This document shows positions 24,979 to 33,534 of a stretch of 64,000 bases of DNA, one piece after another. Each line of letters starts with the position of its first letter. The first letter of the stretch is position 1. The notes beneath the pieces are model-generated. The model worked only from the letters and a program-made list of their open reading frames with translations, did no database searches and was not told the origin of the DNA. A program made the position numbers and the translations under genes. Source of the DNA: Allosphingosinicella deserti (GTDB lineage: Bacteria > Pseudomonadota > Alphaproteobacteria > Sphingomonadales > Sphingomonadaceae); assembly GCF_003012735.1 (NCBI RefSeq), contig NZ_PXYI01000004.1:124001-188000 (forward strand), given 5' to 3'.

Positions 24979-26610
24979 ATGTCTAATGGTTCCAATGCGT
25001 CATGGACCGAGATTGAGCGCCTGCATGTGCTTCGAGGCTACTCGATTCTCGATACCCCGCCGGAGCCGGTCTTCGATGAAATCGTCGCGCTTGCCGCGGA
25101 CGTCTGCGAAACGCCGATCGCGCTCGTCAGCCTGGTCGACGAGCTGAGGCAATGGTTCAAGGCCGAATTCGGGCTCGGCAAGCGGGAAACGCCGCGTGCG
25201 GTGGCGGTCTGCGCGCATGCGATGATGCACCCCGACATTTTCGTTGTGCCGGATCTCACCCTGGACGAGCGCTTCGCCGATAATCCCCTCGTCACCGGTG
25301 ACGAAAATCTGCGCTTCTACGCCGGCGTGCAATTGGTCGGGCGTGATGGCGTTCCGCTCGGCACCCTGTCCGTGCTCGATCGCCGTCCGCGGCCGGAGGG
25401 TCTGAGCCACCGGCAAGGGCGCATGCTTCGCGGGCTCGCCAGACAGGTGATGAGCGAACTCGAGCTTCGCCGCGCCAATGCCGAACAGCGCCTGGAGCTG
25501 CGGCGCTTTCAATTGCTGTTCGAACAGGCGCCGCTCTTTTTGGCCCTGTGCAACGGGCCGAGCTTCGAATTCGAATATGCAAACCGCGCCTTCCTCGATC
25601 TCATAGGGGGCGACGACGTTGTCGGCGTTGCCGCGGCCGATGCGCTCGGCGCGTTCCTCGACGATGATCTTGTCGCCCATTTCAGGCAGGTACGCGACAG
25701 CGCGACGGCATTCAGGGGCAAGAATGTGCCGTTGCGGCGCGAGGCACAGCCAGAAGGCTCCGGGTGTCGCTATGTCGACATGATCATCGAGCCGATCCTG
25801 GGCGCGGGTGGCCGGGTCGCCGGCTTGATGTGCGCCGGTTCGGACGTGACAGAGGAGCATGAGGCGAAGGATCAGGCGGCACGGCTAAGGGCCAGGATCG
25901 AGCACGGCCGGCAACTCAGCGCGATGAGCCTGATGGCGACCACGCTCGCCCACGAGCTCAATCAGCCGCTTGCCGCGGCCGGAAATTATCTGAGCGCGAT
26001 ACGCTATCTGCTGCCATCGCTTGCCGGCGAGAAACTCTCCAAGATCACCGATGCCGCCGCGCTTGCCGACGAACAGATCGCCCGGGCCGGGCAGATCGTT
26101 CGAAGTGCCCGAAACCTCGTTGCGAACGGCCTCGTCAAACGCGAGACCGTCCGGATGTCGGATCTGGTCGAGCGGGTTCGGACGCTGCTGGAAACGTCGG
26201 GAGAATGCCCCGGTTTGAGCGTCCGCGCCGATCTCTCGCCACCCCACCTCGGGGTGGCGGGTGACCGCATTCAGATCGAGCAGGTGCTGCTCAATTTGAT
26301 CAGGAATGCCTATCAGGCAACACGATCATCCGAAGGCTGCGAGGTCGTGGTGCATGCCCTTGGCACCGAGGACGACTGCATAGAGGTCTGCGTCCGCGAT
26401 TTCGGCCCGGGAATCTCCGCCGAAGCTTTCGCGACCCTGTTCACCGCGATGAGCCCGTCGACGAGCGGCGGGCTGGGAGCAGGCCTGTCGATCTGCGCCA
26501 CCATCGTTCGTGCCCATGGCGGCAGGATCTGGGCGAACAACGAGCCTGACGGAGGCGCGTCTTTCCACTTCACCCTGGCCGAACGCGACGATCTCTCCGA
26601 CGCTGCCTGA
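24979..26610 (+). CDS. GAF-PAS sensor histidine kinase (FixL/HWE-like)
   Basis: 543 residues, soluble. GAF domain about 20-165 (FDEIVALAADVCETPIALV, then CAHAMMHPDIFVVPDL and FYAGVQLVGRDG). PAS about 175-300. Dimerisation/phosphoacceptor at His325 in TTLAHELNQPLAAAGNYL, a FixL/DctB-type H-box. The ATP-binding domain carries NLIRNAYQA (N box), CVRDFGPGI (G1) and GGLGAGLSIC (G2). No response regulator lies adjacent, so it is an orphan kinase. The GAF-PAS pair suggests sensing of a small ligand or redox/light cue. Confidence 0.88.
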   Translation: MSNGSNASWTEIERLHVLRGYSILDTPPEPVFDEIVALAADVCETPIALVSLVDELRQWFKAEFGLGKRETPRAVAVCAHAMMHPDIFVVPDLTLDERFADNPLVTGDENLRFYAGVQLVGRDGVPLGTLSVLDRRPRPEGLSHRQGRMLRGLARQVMSELELRRANAEQRLELRRFQLLFEQAPLFLALCNGPSFEFEYANRAFLDLIGGDDVVGVAAADALGAFLDDDLVAHFRQVRDSATAFRGKNVPLRREAQPEGSGCRYVDMIIEPILGAGGRVAGLMCAGSDVTEEHEAKDQAARLRARIEHGRQLSAMSLMATTLAHELNQPLAAAGNYLSAIRYLLPSLAGEKLSKITDAAALADEQIARAGQIVRSARNLVANGLVKRETVRMSDLVERVRTLLETSGECPGLSVRADLSPPHLGVAGDRIQIEQVLLNLIRNAYQATRSSEGCEVVVHALGTEDDCIEVCVRDFGPGISAEAFATLFTAMSPSTSGGLGAGLSICATIVRAHGGRIWANNEPDGGASFHFTLAERDDLSDAA

Positions 26611-26628
26611 AGGTAGTGTCGTCGAACC

Positions 26629-27744
26629 TTACTGCGCGATGTCGGCGTAGCGAGGGTCGAGGGCGATGGCCTTCTTCACGTCTTCGCTGGCACGGGCGGT
26701 AGCGCCCATCTCCTGGTAGATCCGGCTCCGATTATAATAGGCTCGTGCGCTTCGCGGGGCGTAGCGCACCGCCCGATCGAGGTCGGAAAGCGCCCGACCG
26801 AGATTGCCGCTGCGGCGATGCGCCAGCCCGCGGTTCAGATGAGCAGCCTCGGAGTTCGGCGCGGTCGCCACGGCACGGTCGAAGGCGGTGATCGCAGCCG
26901 CCAGATCGCCACTCCACGCCCGCGAGAGCCCGTCGTTGATGTGCGCGGCCGCAAGCCCCGCGCGGCCCTTGGCCGCAGCATTCAGCTGCGCGCGGCACAC
27001 ATCAAGGCTGCGGCTCGGATCGTCCACAGTGCAGGCATTCCAGTCGCCGCGACGGGCCCGGCCCCCGGTGACGACGATCGACGATTCCTCCGCCTCGCTG
27101 CGAACGCGCAGCGCCGGAGCGGGTGCGGCGGGCCGCGCAACGCGCGATCCGGTGACGACCACGTCCCCGGTCGAGAATTGCTCCGCCGGCCCGGGTCGAC
27201 CGCGCGCAAGTTGGCCGGTGACCTCGATCGGTGCATCCGCTCGCGCAGGTGGGGGAGGGGCGACTTCGGCAAGCACCACCTGATCCGCGGGCACGGCGCT
27301 TTTTTTCGCTCCGGGCGCTTGCTCCGCTTGCGGCGCAGGGTCGACGCGGCTCTCGGATGGTGCCGGTGCCTGCCGCGTGTCCAAAGCCTCGGCGATCTGC
27401 GGTCCCGAAATCGCGGCCGTGTCCGGTGCCGCGCCCGATACAGGCTTTTGCGCGATGTCTCGGGCGGCGGGCGCGTCTTCATGCACTGGGGTCGGCGGAT
27501 ACAAGCCGTTCCAGGCGGCCGGTACCCCGATCAGCGCGATCAGGGCGAGGCTGGCAAGCGCACCGGCATAGCGGCGGCCGCCGCTGGCCCAGGCGGAGGT
27601 GGACCAGATCCTGGCAGGCTGGCGGACGGGGACGTCGGCTCCGTCGAAGCGCCGCAAGGCCAGGTCGATCGTCGCGGTACGTTTGCCGGGCGCTGGCCGA
27701 GGCGGCGGCGGCAGCGATCGGGCGACGTCGTCCTCGATGCTCAT
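26629..27744 (-). CDS. TPR membrane protein with TonB-box-like repeats
   Basis: 371 residues. A short cytosolic N-terminus, one membrane segment near 60-78 (AGALASLALIALIGVPAAW), then a long Pro/Ala-rich periplasmic region. That region contains three copies of a TonB-receptor-like strand: IEVTGQ (173), VVVTGSR (195) and IVVTGGR (223). The C-terminal third holds two to three TPR units (AAHINDGLSRAWSGDLAAAI, EAAHLNRGLAHRRSGN, ARAYYNRSRIYQEMG). The ATG at 27744 follows GGAG. It is the last gene of a minus-strand ECF-sigma/VWA/TPR set. The topology resembles an anti-sigma or surveillance protein, but no anti-sigma domain is visible. Confidence 0.7.
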   Translation of the reverse strand: MSIEDDVARSLPPPPRPAPGKRTATIDLALRRFDGADVPVRQPARIWSTSAWASGGRRYAGALASLALIALIGVPAAWNGLYPPTPVHEDAPAARDIAQKPVSGAAPDTAAISGPQIAEALDTRQAPAPSESRVDPAPQAEQAPGAKKSAVPADQVVLAEVAPPPPARADAPIEVTGQLARGRPGPAEQFSTGDVVVTGSRVARPAAPAPALRVRSEAEESSIVVTGGRARRGDWNACTVDDPSRSLDVCRAQLNAAAKGRAGLAAAHINDGLSRAWSGDLAAAITAFDRAVATAPNSEAAHLNRGLAHRRSGNLGRALSDLDRAVRYAPRSARAYYNRSRIYQEMGATARASEDVKKAIALDPRYADIAQ

Positions 27745-27898
27745 CCGCCTGCTCCGCGGCCGCGCCGGCGGGCACCGTGCGCACGGGCTGCGAAGCGGAT
27801 GCGATCGGGTGGGAAGAAGGACATCGGGCAACCTTATAGCAAGTTGCGTCCGCCGGTCGAACGCGGGATCGCACCTCCCGCGCCGACGGGCATCCCGG

Positions 27899-29617
27899 TC
27901 AGCTTGGCAGCGATCGTGCCGCCTGGGCCGCGCGGATGAGCTGGAGCAATTCCGCACGATAGCCGAAATCGTCGCGGCCGCGCGCGCCGGAGACGATCTG
28001 CAGCACGTCTTCATAGCCCATCGCGCCGGTATAGCGGCCGCCGCGGAGCAGCTCGGCGAAGCCGGCGACTCCGGCGGCGAAGCGGGCATCCTCCGGCGCG
28101 TCGGCAAACCGTGCCACTTCCGATCGTCGGTCGATCGGAGTCGAGATCAGGCGGCTGGTGTCGGATTTCGGCAATTTGTAGCGGATCTTCACGAACCCGT
28201 ATTCGCCCGCGGTTCCGCCGGTGCTCGGTGTCGGCGCGGACTCGCCGTAGCGGCGGGGCGCGATGACGCGGGGGCCACCCACCGGAACGATTTCGTACAA
28301 TGCGGTGACGCTCTGGCCGGAGCCGACCTCGCCGGCATCGACCTTGTCGTTGTCGAAATCGTCGCGCTGCAGCAGGCGCGTCTCGTAGCCGATCAGACGG
28401 TATTCGGCGACCCTCGCCGGATTGAACTCGACCTGGATCTTCACGTCCTTGGCGATCGGGAACAGGGTCGATGTCGCTTCGTCGACCAGCGTCTTGCGGG
28501 CCTCCGCAACGGTGTCGATATAGGCGGCGGCGCCGTTCCCGTTCTGCGCCAGTGCCTGCATCAGCGCGTCGTTGTAATTGCCCATGCCGAAGCCGAGCAC
28601 CGAAAGGAACACGCCCTTGCTCCGCTCCCGCTCGACAAAGCCCTTGAGCTCGTCGTGGCTGGTGATGCCGACGTTGAAATCGCCGTCGGTGGCGAGGATG
28701 ACCCGGTTGACGCCCTTGGGATCGAAATTCCGTGCGGCCAGCGCATAGGCCTGGCGAATGCCTTCGGCGCCGGCGGTGCTGCCTCCCGCCCCAAGGCTGT
28801 CTATCACCGCCCGAATCCTGGCTTTCTGCCGGGCCGATGTCGGCTCGAGCGCCGTCCCGGCGGTGCCCGCATAGGTTACGATCCCAACGCTGTCGTCGGG
28901 GTGCAGGCGATCGAGCAGCATCGACAGCGCCTGGCGAACGAGCGGCAGCCTGTTCGGCGCGTTCATCGATCCGGACGTGTCGACGAGGAAGACGAGGTTT
29001 GCCCGGGGACGGGAGGCCTGCTCGACCGCATAGCCCTTGATGCCGATCCGCACGAGCTTGCGGCCGGGCGACCAAGGGCTCGGGAATACGGAGATCGCGC
29101 TGCTGAACGGCTCCGCCGCACTGCGAGGAGCGCGATAATCGTAGGGGAAATAGTTGATCATCTCCTCGGTCCGAACGGCAGCCTTCTGCGGCAGCACGTT
29201 GCCCGCCAGCGAGGCACGGACGAAGGCGTAAGACGCCGTGTCGACGTCGATCGAAAAGGTCGAGACCGGATCCTCTGACGCCACCCGGAACGGATTTTCG
29301 GGCGTGGCGGTGAAGCGATCCCGTCCTTGCGGCGGCGGTGGAGGGGCGAAGCGCTGCTCCATCAATGGCGCGTATTTCGCCGTACGCGATGGCGCCGCGA
29401 CGATTCCCTGTACCGGTGCCATCTCCGCAACGGACGCATCAGGGAAGGCCATGGTGACGGGGGCTTCCACCCTCTGGCCGGTGACGGTGATGTTCTGATC
29501 CGCCGCGGCAAGAGCAGGTTCGGGCGGGGCCGAGGGCTGTTCGACTCCCGATCGCGCGCAGGCGGCAAGCGCAGCCGCGGCGATTCCGGCGGTGAGGGCG
29601 GGGTGCAAGCGAAGCAT
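27899..29617 (-). CDS. VWA-domain lipoprotein (YfbK-like)
   Basis: 572 residues. Lipoprotein leader with lipobox LAAC near residue 20, then a linker holding the TonB-box-like ITVTGQR (43-49). A family N-domain (ENPFRVASEDPVSTFSIDVDT, then EEMINYFPYDY) precedes the von Willebrand A domain. The MIDAS motif is complete: LVFLVDTSGSM (DxSxS), then GGSTAGAEG and ATDGDFN. A C-terminal domain follows (AAGVAGFAELLRGGRY). Such proteins bind divalent metal and protein partners in the periplasm. The start at 29617 follows GGGAGAG. The sigma factor is upstream and the TPR protein downstream. Confidence 0.88.
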   Translation of the reverse strand: MLRLHPALTAGIAAAALAACARSGVEQPSAPPEPALAAADQNITVTGQRVEAPVTMAFPDASVAEMAPVQGIVAAPSRTAKYAPLMEQRFAPPPPPQGRDRFTATPENPFRVASEDPVSTFSIDVDTASYAFVRASLAGNVLPQKAAVRTEEMINYFPYDYRAPRSAAEPFSSAISVFPSPWSPGRKLVRIGIKGYAVEQASRPRANLVFLVDTSGSMNAPNRLPLVRQALSMLLDRLHPDDSVGIVTYAGTAGTALEPTSARQKARIRAVIDSLGAGGSTAGAEGIRQAYALAARNFDPKGVNRVILATDGDFNVGITSHDELKGFVERERSKGVFLSVLGFGMGNYNDALMQALAQNGNGAAAYIDTVAEARKTLVDEATSTLFPIAKDVKIQVEFNPARVAEYRLIGYETRLLQRDDFDNDKVDAGEVGSGQSVTALYEIVPVGGPRVIAPRRYGESAPTPSTGGTAGEYGFVKIRYKLPKSDTSRLISTPIDRRSEVARFADAPEDARFAAGVAGFAELLRGGRYTGAMGYEDVLQIVSGARGRDDFGYRAELLQLIRAAQAARSLPS

Positions 29618-29716
29618 GAGACTCTCCCTGGTGACAGCGGCGCACATTCGTCCGCATGTCACTGGGACGTGCGTGCCCGGGAAATCCTTGGGAGGCGGCG
29701 CGACTTTTTGCGATCC

Positions 29717-30253
29717 TCAGCTTGGCTGTTCGGCAAGCAGCCGCCGTATCTCGTGCATCCGCCACGAGATGGTGGATTCGCTGACGCCGAGGATCTCGGC
29801 TGCCTCGGCATGGCTGAGCTGTTGACCGGCGACCAGCAACGCCGTTTCCCGATAGGCGGGCTTCAGCCGCGCGATCGCGCTCCTCAGCCAGATGGCGTCA
29901 TGCGCGTCGCGCCCATCCGGAACCCGTGCCAGCCCGGCGAGCACGGCCAGACGCTCGGTGAAGCTTCCGAGGGATCGGCGGCGACGGCGAAGATCGCGGC
30001 ACGCGTTGAACACGATGCCGCACAGCCAGGTGCTGAATTTCGCCTCGCCTCGAAAACTCCCGATCTTCTCGACCAACGCGCAGCAGACGTCCTGTGCAAT
30101 GTCGTCGGCATCGGAACGGGATCCGGTCATCTGCCAGGCAAGGCCGTGGATGCGATCGTAGTGACGTTCGAGCAGCGCCGCGAAGGCGGCGCGGTCGCCC
30201 GCAACCGCTGCCGAGACGAGAGCGGCATCGGGATCATGCGCGGAAACCGCCAT
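29717..30253 (-). CDS. ECF-type RNA polymerase sigma factor
   Basis: 178 residues. Region 2: [33 protein letters not shown], the usual sigma2 core with DADDIAQDV, and [18 protein letters not shown]. Region 4: [37 protein letters not shown]. Complete ECF architecture without extra domains. It heads the minus-strand set with the VWA lipoprotein and TPR protein; no classical zinc anti-sigma gene is next to it, so one of the two membrane proteins may hold it inactive. Confidence 0.9.
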   Translation of the reverse strand: MAVSAHDPDAALVSAAVAGDRAAFAALLERHYDRIHGLAWQMTGSRSDADDIAQDVCCALVEKIGSFRGEAKFSTWLCGIVFNACRDLRRRRRSLGSFTERLAVLAGLARVPDGRDAHDAIWLRSAIARLKPAYRETALLVAGQQLSHAEAAEILGVSESTISWRMHEIRRLLAEQPS

Positions 30254-30413
30254 GTCAGGCGGTCGCCCCGGGTGAAGCTCGCGATCGCCGCATGTGTCTG
30301 TTCGCCGCCATCCCCTTTTGCAGGGAGGCTAATGCATGATCCCCGTCCGCGATAGCGCCTGAGACGGGCGCGCGCCTTGGCTTTGCGCCGCCGTCGCGTC
30401 AGCGCCTGGAGCT

Positions 30414-30695
30414 CTAGGCCACGTCGGGCAGGGGCTCGGTGCCGGCGGAACGGCTCACGTAGAGCACTTCCGCACAATGCTCGCTCGCCCAGGCAAGCCC
30501 TGCGCCTTCGGCATCCTCGTACGTCGCGTAGAGGTCGCCTCCGATCAGCGAGACGGATTCCGGCGCTTCGTCCTCGCCGCAGCGCGACAGCACCGATCCG
30601 CCCAGGCTGTAACGTCCGCCGGGCATCTCCTGAATCCGGATGCAGTCGCTCTCTTCGGATGCCCGCACGCCGGGCGGCAGCTTCACGATGTCCAT
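30414..30695 (-). CDS. small conserved acidic protein
   Basis: 93 residues. MDIVKLPPGVRASEESDCIRI, then GGRYSLGGSVLSRCGEDEAP, followed by DLYATYEDAEGAGLAWASEH. The DLY...YEDAExxGLxWAxxH part resembles the DUF2188-type or 'DUF' small beta-helix folds that bind RNA or protein, but no firm family. The ATG at 30695 has GGAGGTGAT directly upstream, a very strong ribosome site. Function unknown. Confidence 0.65.
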   Translation of the reverse strand: MDIVKLPPGVRASEESDCIRIQEMPGGRYSLGGSVLSRCGEDEAPESVSLIGGDLYATYEDAEGAGLAWASEHCAEVLYVSRSAGTEPLPDVA

Positions 30696-30897
30696 ATCAC
30701 CTCCAGGCATTTGTCAGGCCTGAACGCGCGGCGCGGCACTTGTTCCGCAACCGGTACTTCGCAGGTCCGGCCGTGGCAGATCGGGCCGGTCGCAGGGCGA
30801 TCCGGGTTTTCCCCGATGGATCGGGCCCGGGAGCCCGGTCGAAAGAGGGAAGCGCGCGAGTCCGTGGTGAGAGCGCCTCCTCAGGAAGGAAGAGACC

Positions 30898-31229
30898 GTG
30901 GCGAAGATTCTGCTCGCGGCCGGCACCGCCATCGCGCTGGTCGTCGCACCCACTGTCGCCGCGGCCCAATCCGCCGCGGCCCGGTTTCCGAAGTCGCGCC
31001 GTCCTTGGAGACGGTCGGCGGCAATGCGCTGAGCACCACCTATATTCTGGTCGGTGTCGGGGTTCTTGCCCTCATCCTCCTGCTCGTCATTTTCGGCGAT
31101 GACGACGATGACGAGGATCTGCCGCCCACGCCTGAGCGCAGACCCCCGACATCAGTCTCGGACTTAAGAGAATGCCGGTTCAACGGAATTGGGTGTAATC
31201 GGGCGCGCGGCGCTGGGCGAACGCCATGA
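30898..31229 (+). pseudogene. small exported/membrane protein gene with frameshift
   Basis: GTG 30898 (GGAAG upstream) starts AKILLAAGTAIALVVAPTVAAAQS, a clear signal peptide, but that frame stops at 31032 after a basic nonsense tail. In a second frame, PVSEVAPSLETVGGNALSTTY continues into a membrane helix (ILVGVGVLALILLLVIF) and an Asp-rich end (GDDDDDEDLPP). Joining the frames near 30976-30986, where GCGGCCCGG lost about one base, gives an ordinary leader plus single-TM protein of about 75-80 residues. The frame then runs on to 31229 over the hydratase 3' end, beyond the likely natural stop. Pseudogene or sequencing indel. Confidence 0.6.
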
Positions 31230-31947
31230 ACGCCTCCCGTGCCTCCGGTGTCCCGAGGCGGGTCAGGAACTGAGCCGTCTCAACGTCCATGTGCGCAGCG
31301 ATCCCTGCAGCGTCCCGCATCAGCCGCTTGGTAGCCATGATCGCGCCAAGCGGCTGGCGTGAAAGGCGCTGCGCGATGCCCTCCGCTGCGGCCTGCAGCT
31401 CCGCCGCCGGCACTGCCTGATTGGCAAGGCCCCACGCGATCGCATCCGCCGCCGAGACAGGCTCGCCCAAGGCGAGCATCGAGAAAGCGCGCAGATGGCC
31501 GATCCGCGCCGGCAGCAGCAAACTCGATGCCGCCTCCGGCACGAGCGCCAGGCTTACGAACGGCGTGCTGAGCTGCGCATCTTCGGCCAGGACGACGTGG
31601 TCGCAATGGAGCAGCATCGTGGTTCCGACGCCCACCGCGCGGCCCTGGACCGCGGCGACGAGCGGCTTTTCGTTGGCTGCAAGCGCCTTGATGAAGCGGC
31701 CGACATTTCCGAGCTCGGCGCCCCCCGCCGCCGCAGCAGCGAATTCTCCGATGTCGTTGCCGGCGGTGAACATCTCGCCTTCGCCGCGAAGCACGATGAC
31801 CCGCACATCGGCATCGTTCTGCGCACCCGCGATCTGGTCCGCGAGCACCCGGTACATCGCGTCCGTCAGAGCATTCTTCTTGTCCGGCCGGTCCATCACG
31901 AGCGTCAGCACGCCCTCGGCATTTCTGATCCTGATATGTTCGCTCAT
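31180..31947 (-). CDS. enoyl-CoA hydratase/isomerase family protein
   Basis: 255 residues of the crotonase fold. The N-terminal LVMDRPDKKNALTDAMY is the family signature. The oxyanion hole is formed by RGEGEMFTAGNDIGEF and AVQGRAVGVGTTMLLHCDHVV. The usual hydratase Glu pair appears as one acidic residue in LALVPEAASS, as in several isomerase or unclassified members, so true hydratase activity is not assured. It is coupled by ATGA overlap to the MarR gene upstream. Probably acts on a fatty or aromatic acyl-CoA. Confidence 0.85.
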   Translation of the reverse strand: MSEHIRIRNAEGVLTLVMDRPDKKNALTDAMYRVLADQIAGAQNDADVRVIVLRGEGEMFTAGNDIGEFAAAAAGGAELGNVGRFIKALAANEKPLVAAVQGRAVGVGTTMLLHCDHVVLAEDAQLSTPFVSLALVPEAASSLLLPARIGHLRAFSMLALGEPVSAADAIAWGLANQAVPAAELQAAAEGIAQRLSRQPLGAIMATKRLMRDAAGIAAHMDVETAQFLTRLGTPEAREAFMAFAQRRAPDYTQFR

Positions 31948-32402
31948 CTGTCTTTCTCCCGTGGGAAGCGGTCGCGCACGGCTTCAAGCCAGCGCGCAAC
32001 GGCTTCGACTTCGTTATCGGTAAAGCCTTCGATCAGGCGCGCGTTGAGCGCCCGGGCGCCCTCGATCGCCTGCACGCGCGCTTTGCGGCCGGCCTCCGTC
32101 AGGACGACGAACCAGGCGCGTCCGTCACCGGGATCGGGGCGCCGCTCGACGAGACCGGCCTTCATGCACCGATCGATTAGCCCGGAGAGGGCCGGCGCGC
32201 CGAGATCGAGCATCGGTCCGAGCTGCGCCATGGCCGCTCCTCGCTCGCCGACCGCCATCAGCAAGCCGGCGCGGGCGGCCGTGGTGCCCTCGCCTTCGCC
32301 CTGGATCGCCGCCTGCACGCGGCGCTGAGCGACGTTTAGCAGGTAGACGAGGCGGGGGCCTCTCCCGGTGGGTCGTTCGCCTTCGCTGTTCGTGACGGTC
32401 AT
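31944..32402 (-). CDS. MarR-family regulator
   Basis: 152 residues. Winged helix: GLLMAVGERGAAMAQLGPML, then GAPALSGLIDRCMKAGLVERRPDPGDGRAWFVVLTEAG, with the typical wing Asp/Arg. Its stop overlaps the start of the enoyl-CoA hydratase gene, so the two form an operon; MarR proteins often respond to the acyl-CoA or aromatic acid handled by the linked enzyme. The ATG at 32402 is followed upstream by the palindrome at 32420-32431. Confidence 0.85.
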   Translation of the reverse strand: MTVTNSEGERPTGRGPRLVYLLNVAQRRVQAAIQGEGEGTTAARAGLLMAVGERGAAMAQLGPMLDLGAPALSGLIDRCMKAGLVERRPDPGDGRAWFVVLTEAGRKARVQAIEGARALNARLIEGFTDNEVEAVARWLEAVRDRFPREKDR

Positions 32403-32419
32403 CCCGTCGGAATAGATAG

Positions 32420-32431
32420 TTCGTATGCGAA
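32420..32431. promoter_or_regulatory. imperfect palindrome before marR
   Basis: TTCGTATGCGAA, with TTCG/CGAA arms, sits 18 bases upstream of the minus-strand MarR start and 65 bases before the divergent gene at 32496. A short near-palindrome in this position is the expected form of a MarR operator. Confidence 0.4.
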
Positions 32432-32495
32432 GTAAAGGGGAGGCGACCAGTTCCCACTTGCAAAAGGTTGGTCTAGCTTCTGCTGGAAGACGGCC

Positions 32496-32993
32496 ATGTC
32501 GCAGTGTTTTCCTGGAGTGCCCATCTTGTTCACCGCGCTTTTCGCCCTGATGGCTCTGGCACCTCCGGCGCCTGCTGAGCCCCTGGAACGATTCTTCATC
32601 GGCACCACCGAAGGCGCCGGAACCGTCACTGTGATCATGTCCGGAACCCACGCGATGCGCGATCGCAGTCGCGGCCGTCTCGACGCGGACGGCGCACTTC
32701 GCCTCGAACAGGTGGTGGAGGAAGACGGTAAGCCGCCCCGCCGCCGAACCTGGCGACTGGTTCGCGCCGGCGGGAATCGGGTCACCGGCACGATCAGCGA
32801 CGTGCGCGGCACCGTCACCGGCGAGCTCGACGGCAACCTCCTTCATCTGCGTTACCGGATGCGGGAAGGGCCGTCGGTGGAGCAGTGGATCAGGCTGGGG
32901 TCCGGCGCCCGTACCGCCACAAACCGGATGGTCTTCCATCGCTTCGGGCTCAAGGTTGCCACTGTCGAGTCTGTGATCCGCAAGACCGACTGA
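32496..32993 (+). CDS. DUF3833-like exported protein
   Basis: 165 residues. Signal peptide (FTALFALMALAPPAPA), then EPLERFFIGTTEGAGTVTVI and SRGRLDADGALRLEQVVEEDG, the beta-barrel pattern of the DUF3833/lipocalin-like group (FFxGxTxGxG...RxxG). RMREGPSVEQWIRL and NRMVFHRFGLKVATVE complete the fold. No lipobox, so probably soluble periplasmic. Divergent from the MarR operon; may share its operator region. Confidence 0.75.
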   Translation: MSQCFPGVPILFTALFALMALAPPAPAEPLERFFIGTTEGAGTVTVIMSGTHAMRDRSRGRLDADGALRLEQVVEEDGKPPRRRTWRLVRAGGNRVTGTISDVRGTVTGELDGNLLHLRYRMREGPSVEQWIRLGSGARTATNRMVFHRFGLKVATVESVIRKTD

Positions 32994-33029
32994 CTTGCGG
33001 CCGGTGCCGCGCAGCGCCAGGAAGAACCG

Positions 33030-33227
33030 ATGCGCACCGTTTCTGCCACTGCCACCGTACGCCTTTATCATCTCGACGAAGGCGATCCGATCGCACAGAC
33101 TTTGTTCTACGGTCCGCTCGAGGAGGCGCTCGCAGTCGCCCGGCAGCAGCCGGAAGCGGTGCAGGCGGGCCTCTGGCTCGCCACCGACAATGATGTCGTT
33201 GCCTATCTGGACATGGAAGAGGGCTGA
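33030..33227 (+). CDS. small conserved protein
   Basis: 65 residues. MRTVSATATVRLYHLDEGDP, then FYGPLEEALAVARQQP and LWLATDNDVVAYLDMEEG. A compact alpha/beta pattern with no Cys or membrane segment; similar small proteins are frequent in sphingomonads. Function unknown. It follows the DUF3833 gene by 36 bases, perhaps co-transcribed. Confidence 0.6.
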   Translation: MRTVSATATVRLYHLDEGDPIAQTLFYGPLEEALAVARQQPEAVQAGLWLATDNDVVAYLDMEEG

Positions 33228-33534
33228 GAGGCACTGGTCCGAACAGACGCGGACTGGGCTTCCGCGTGGTTGGCATCCCGCCATGGGACAAAGTCGGGTT
33301 CCACGCGCGCTATGCTTTCCACATGCGTCTCGACTTAGATCCGAAACGGACTAATATCCCTCTCGGCGACCGTCCTTCAGCGCCTCTTGCCGGCTCTCCT
33401 CAACCACGGGGGGCGAGCCCGGTGCCCCTTCGTGGCGCCGAGAGGACGGTCGCCAACCCACGGAGTCCGAGGCCATTGCAGCGGCAGGCACCTGCTGCCA
33501 CGTTGCTGCGAACGGGCGACAGGGAGGCCAAACG
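33228..33534. other. intergenic, nothing recognised
   Basis: About 307 bases between the small protein and the WYL regulator. No supported ORF, hairpin with T-run or clear repeat was seen. Confidence 0.4.
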
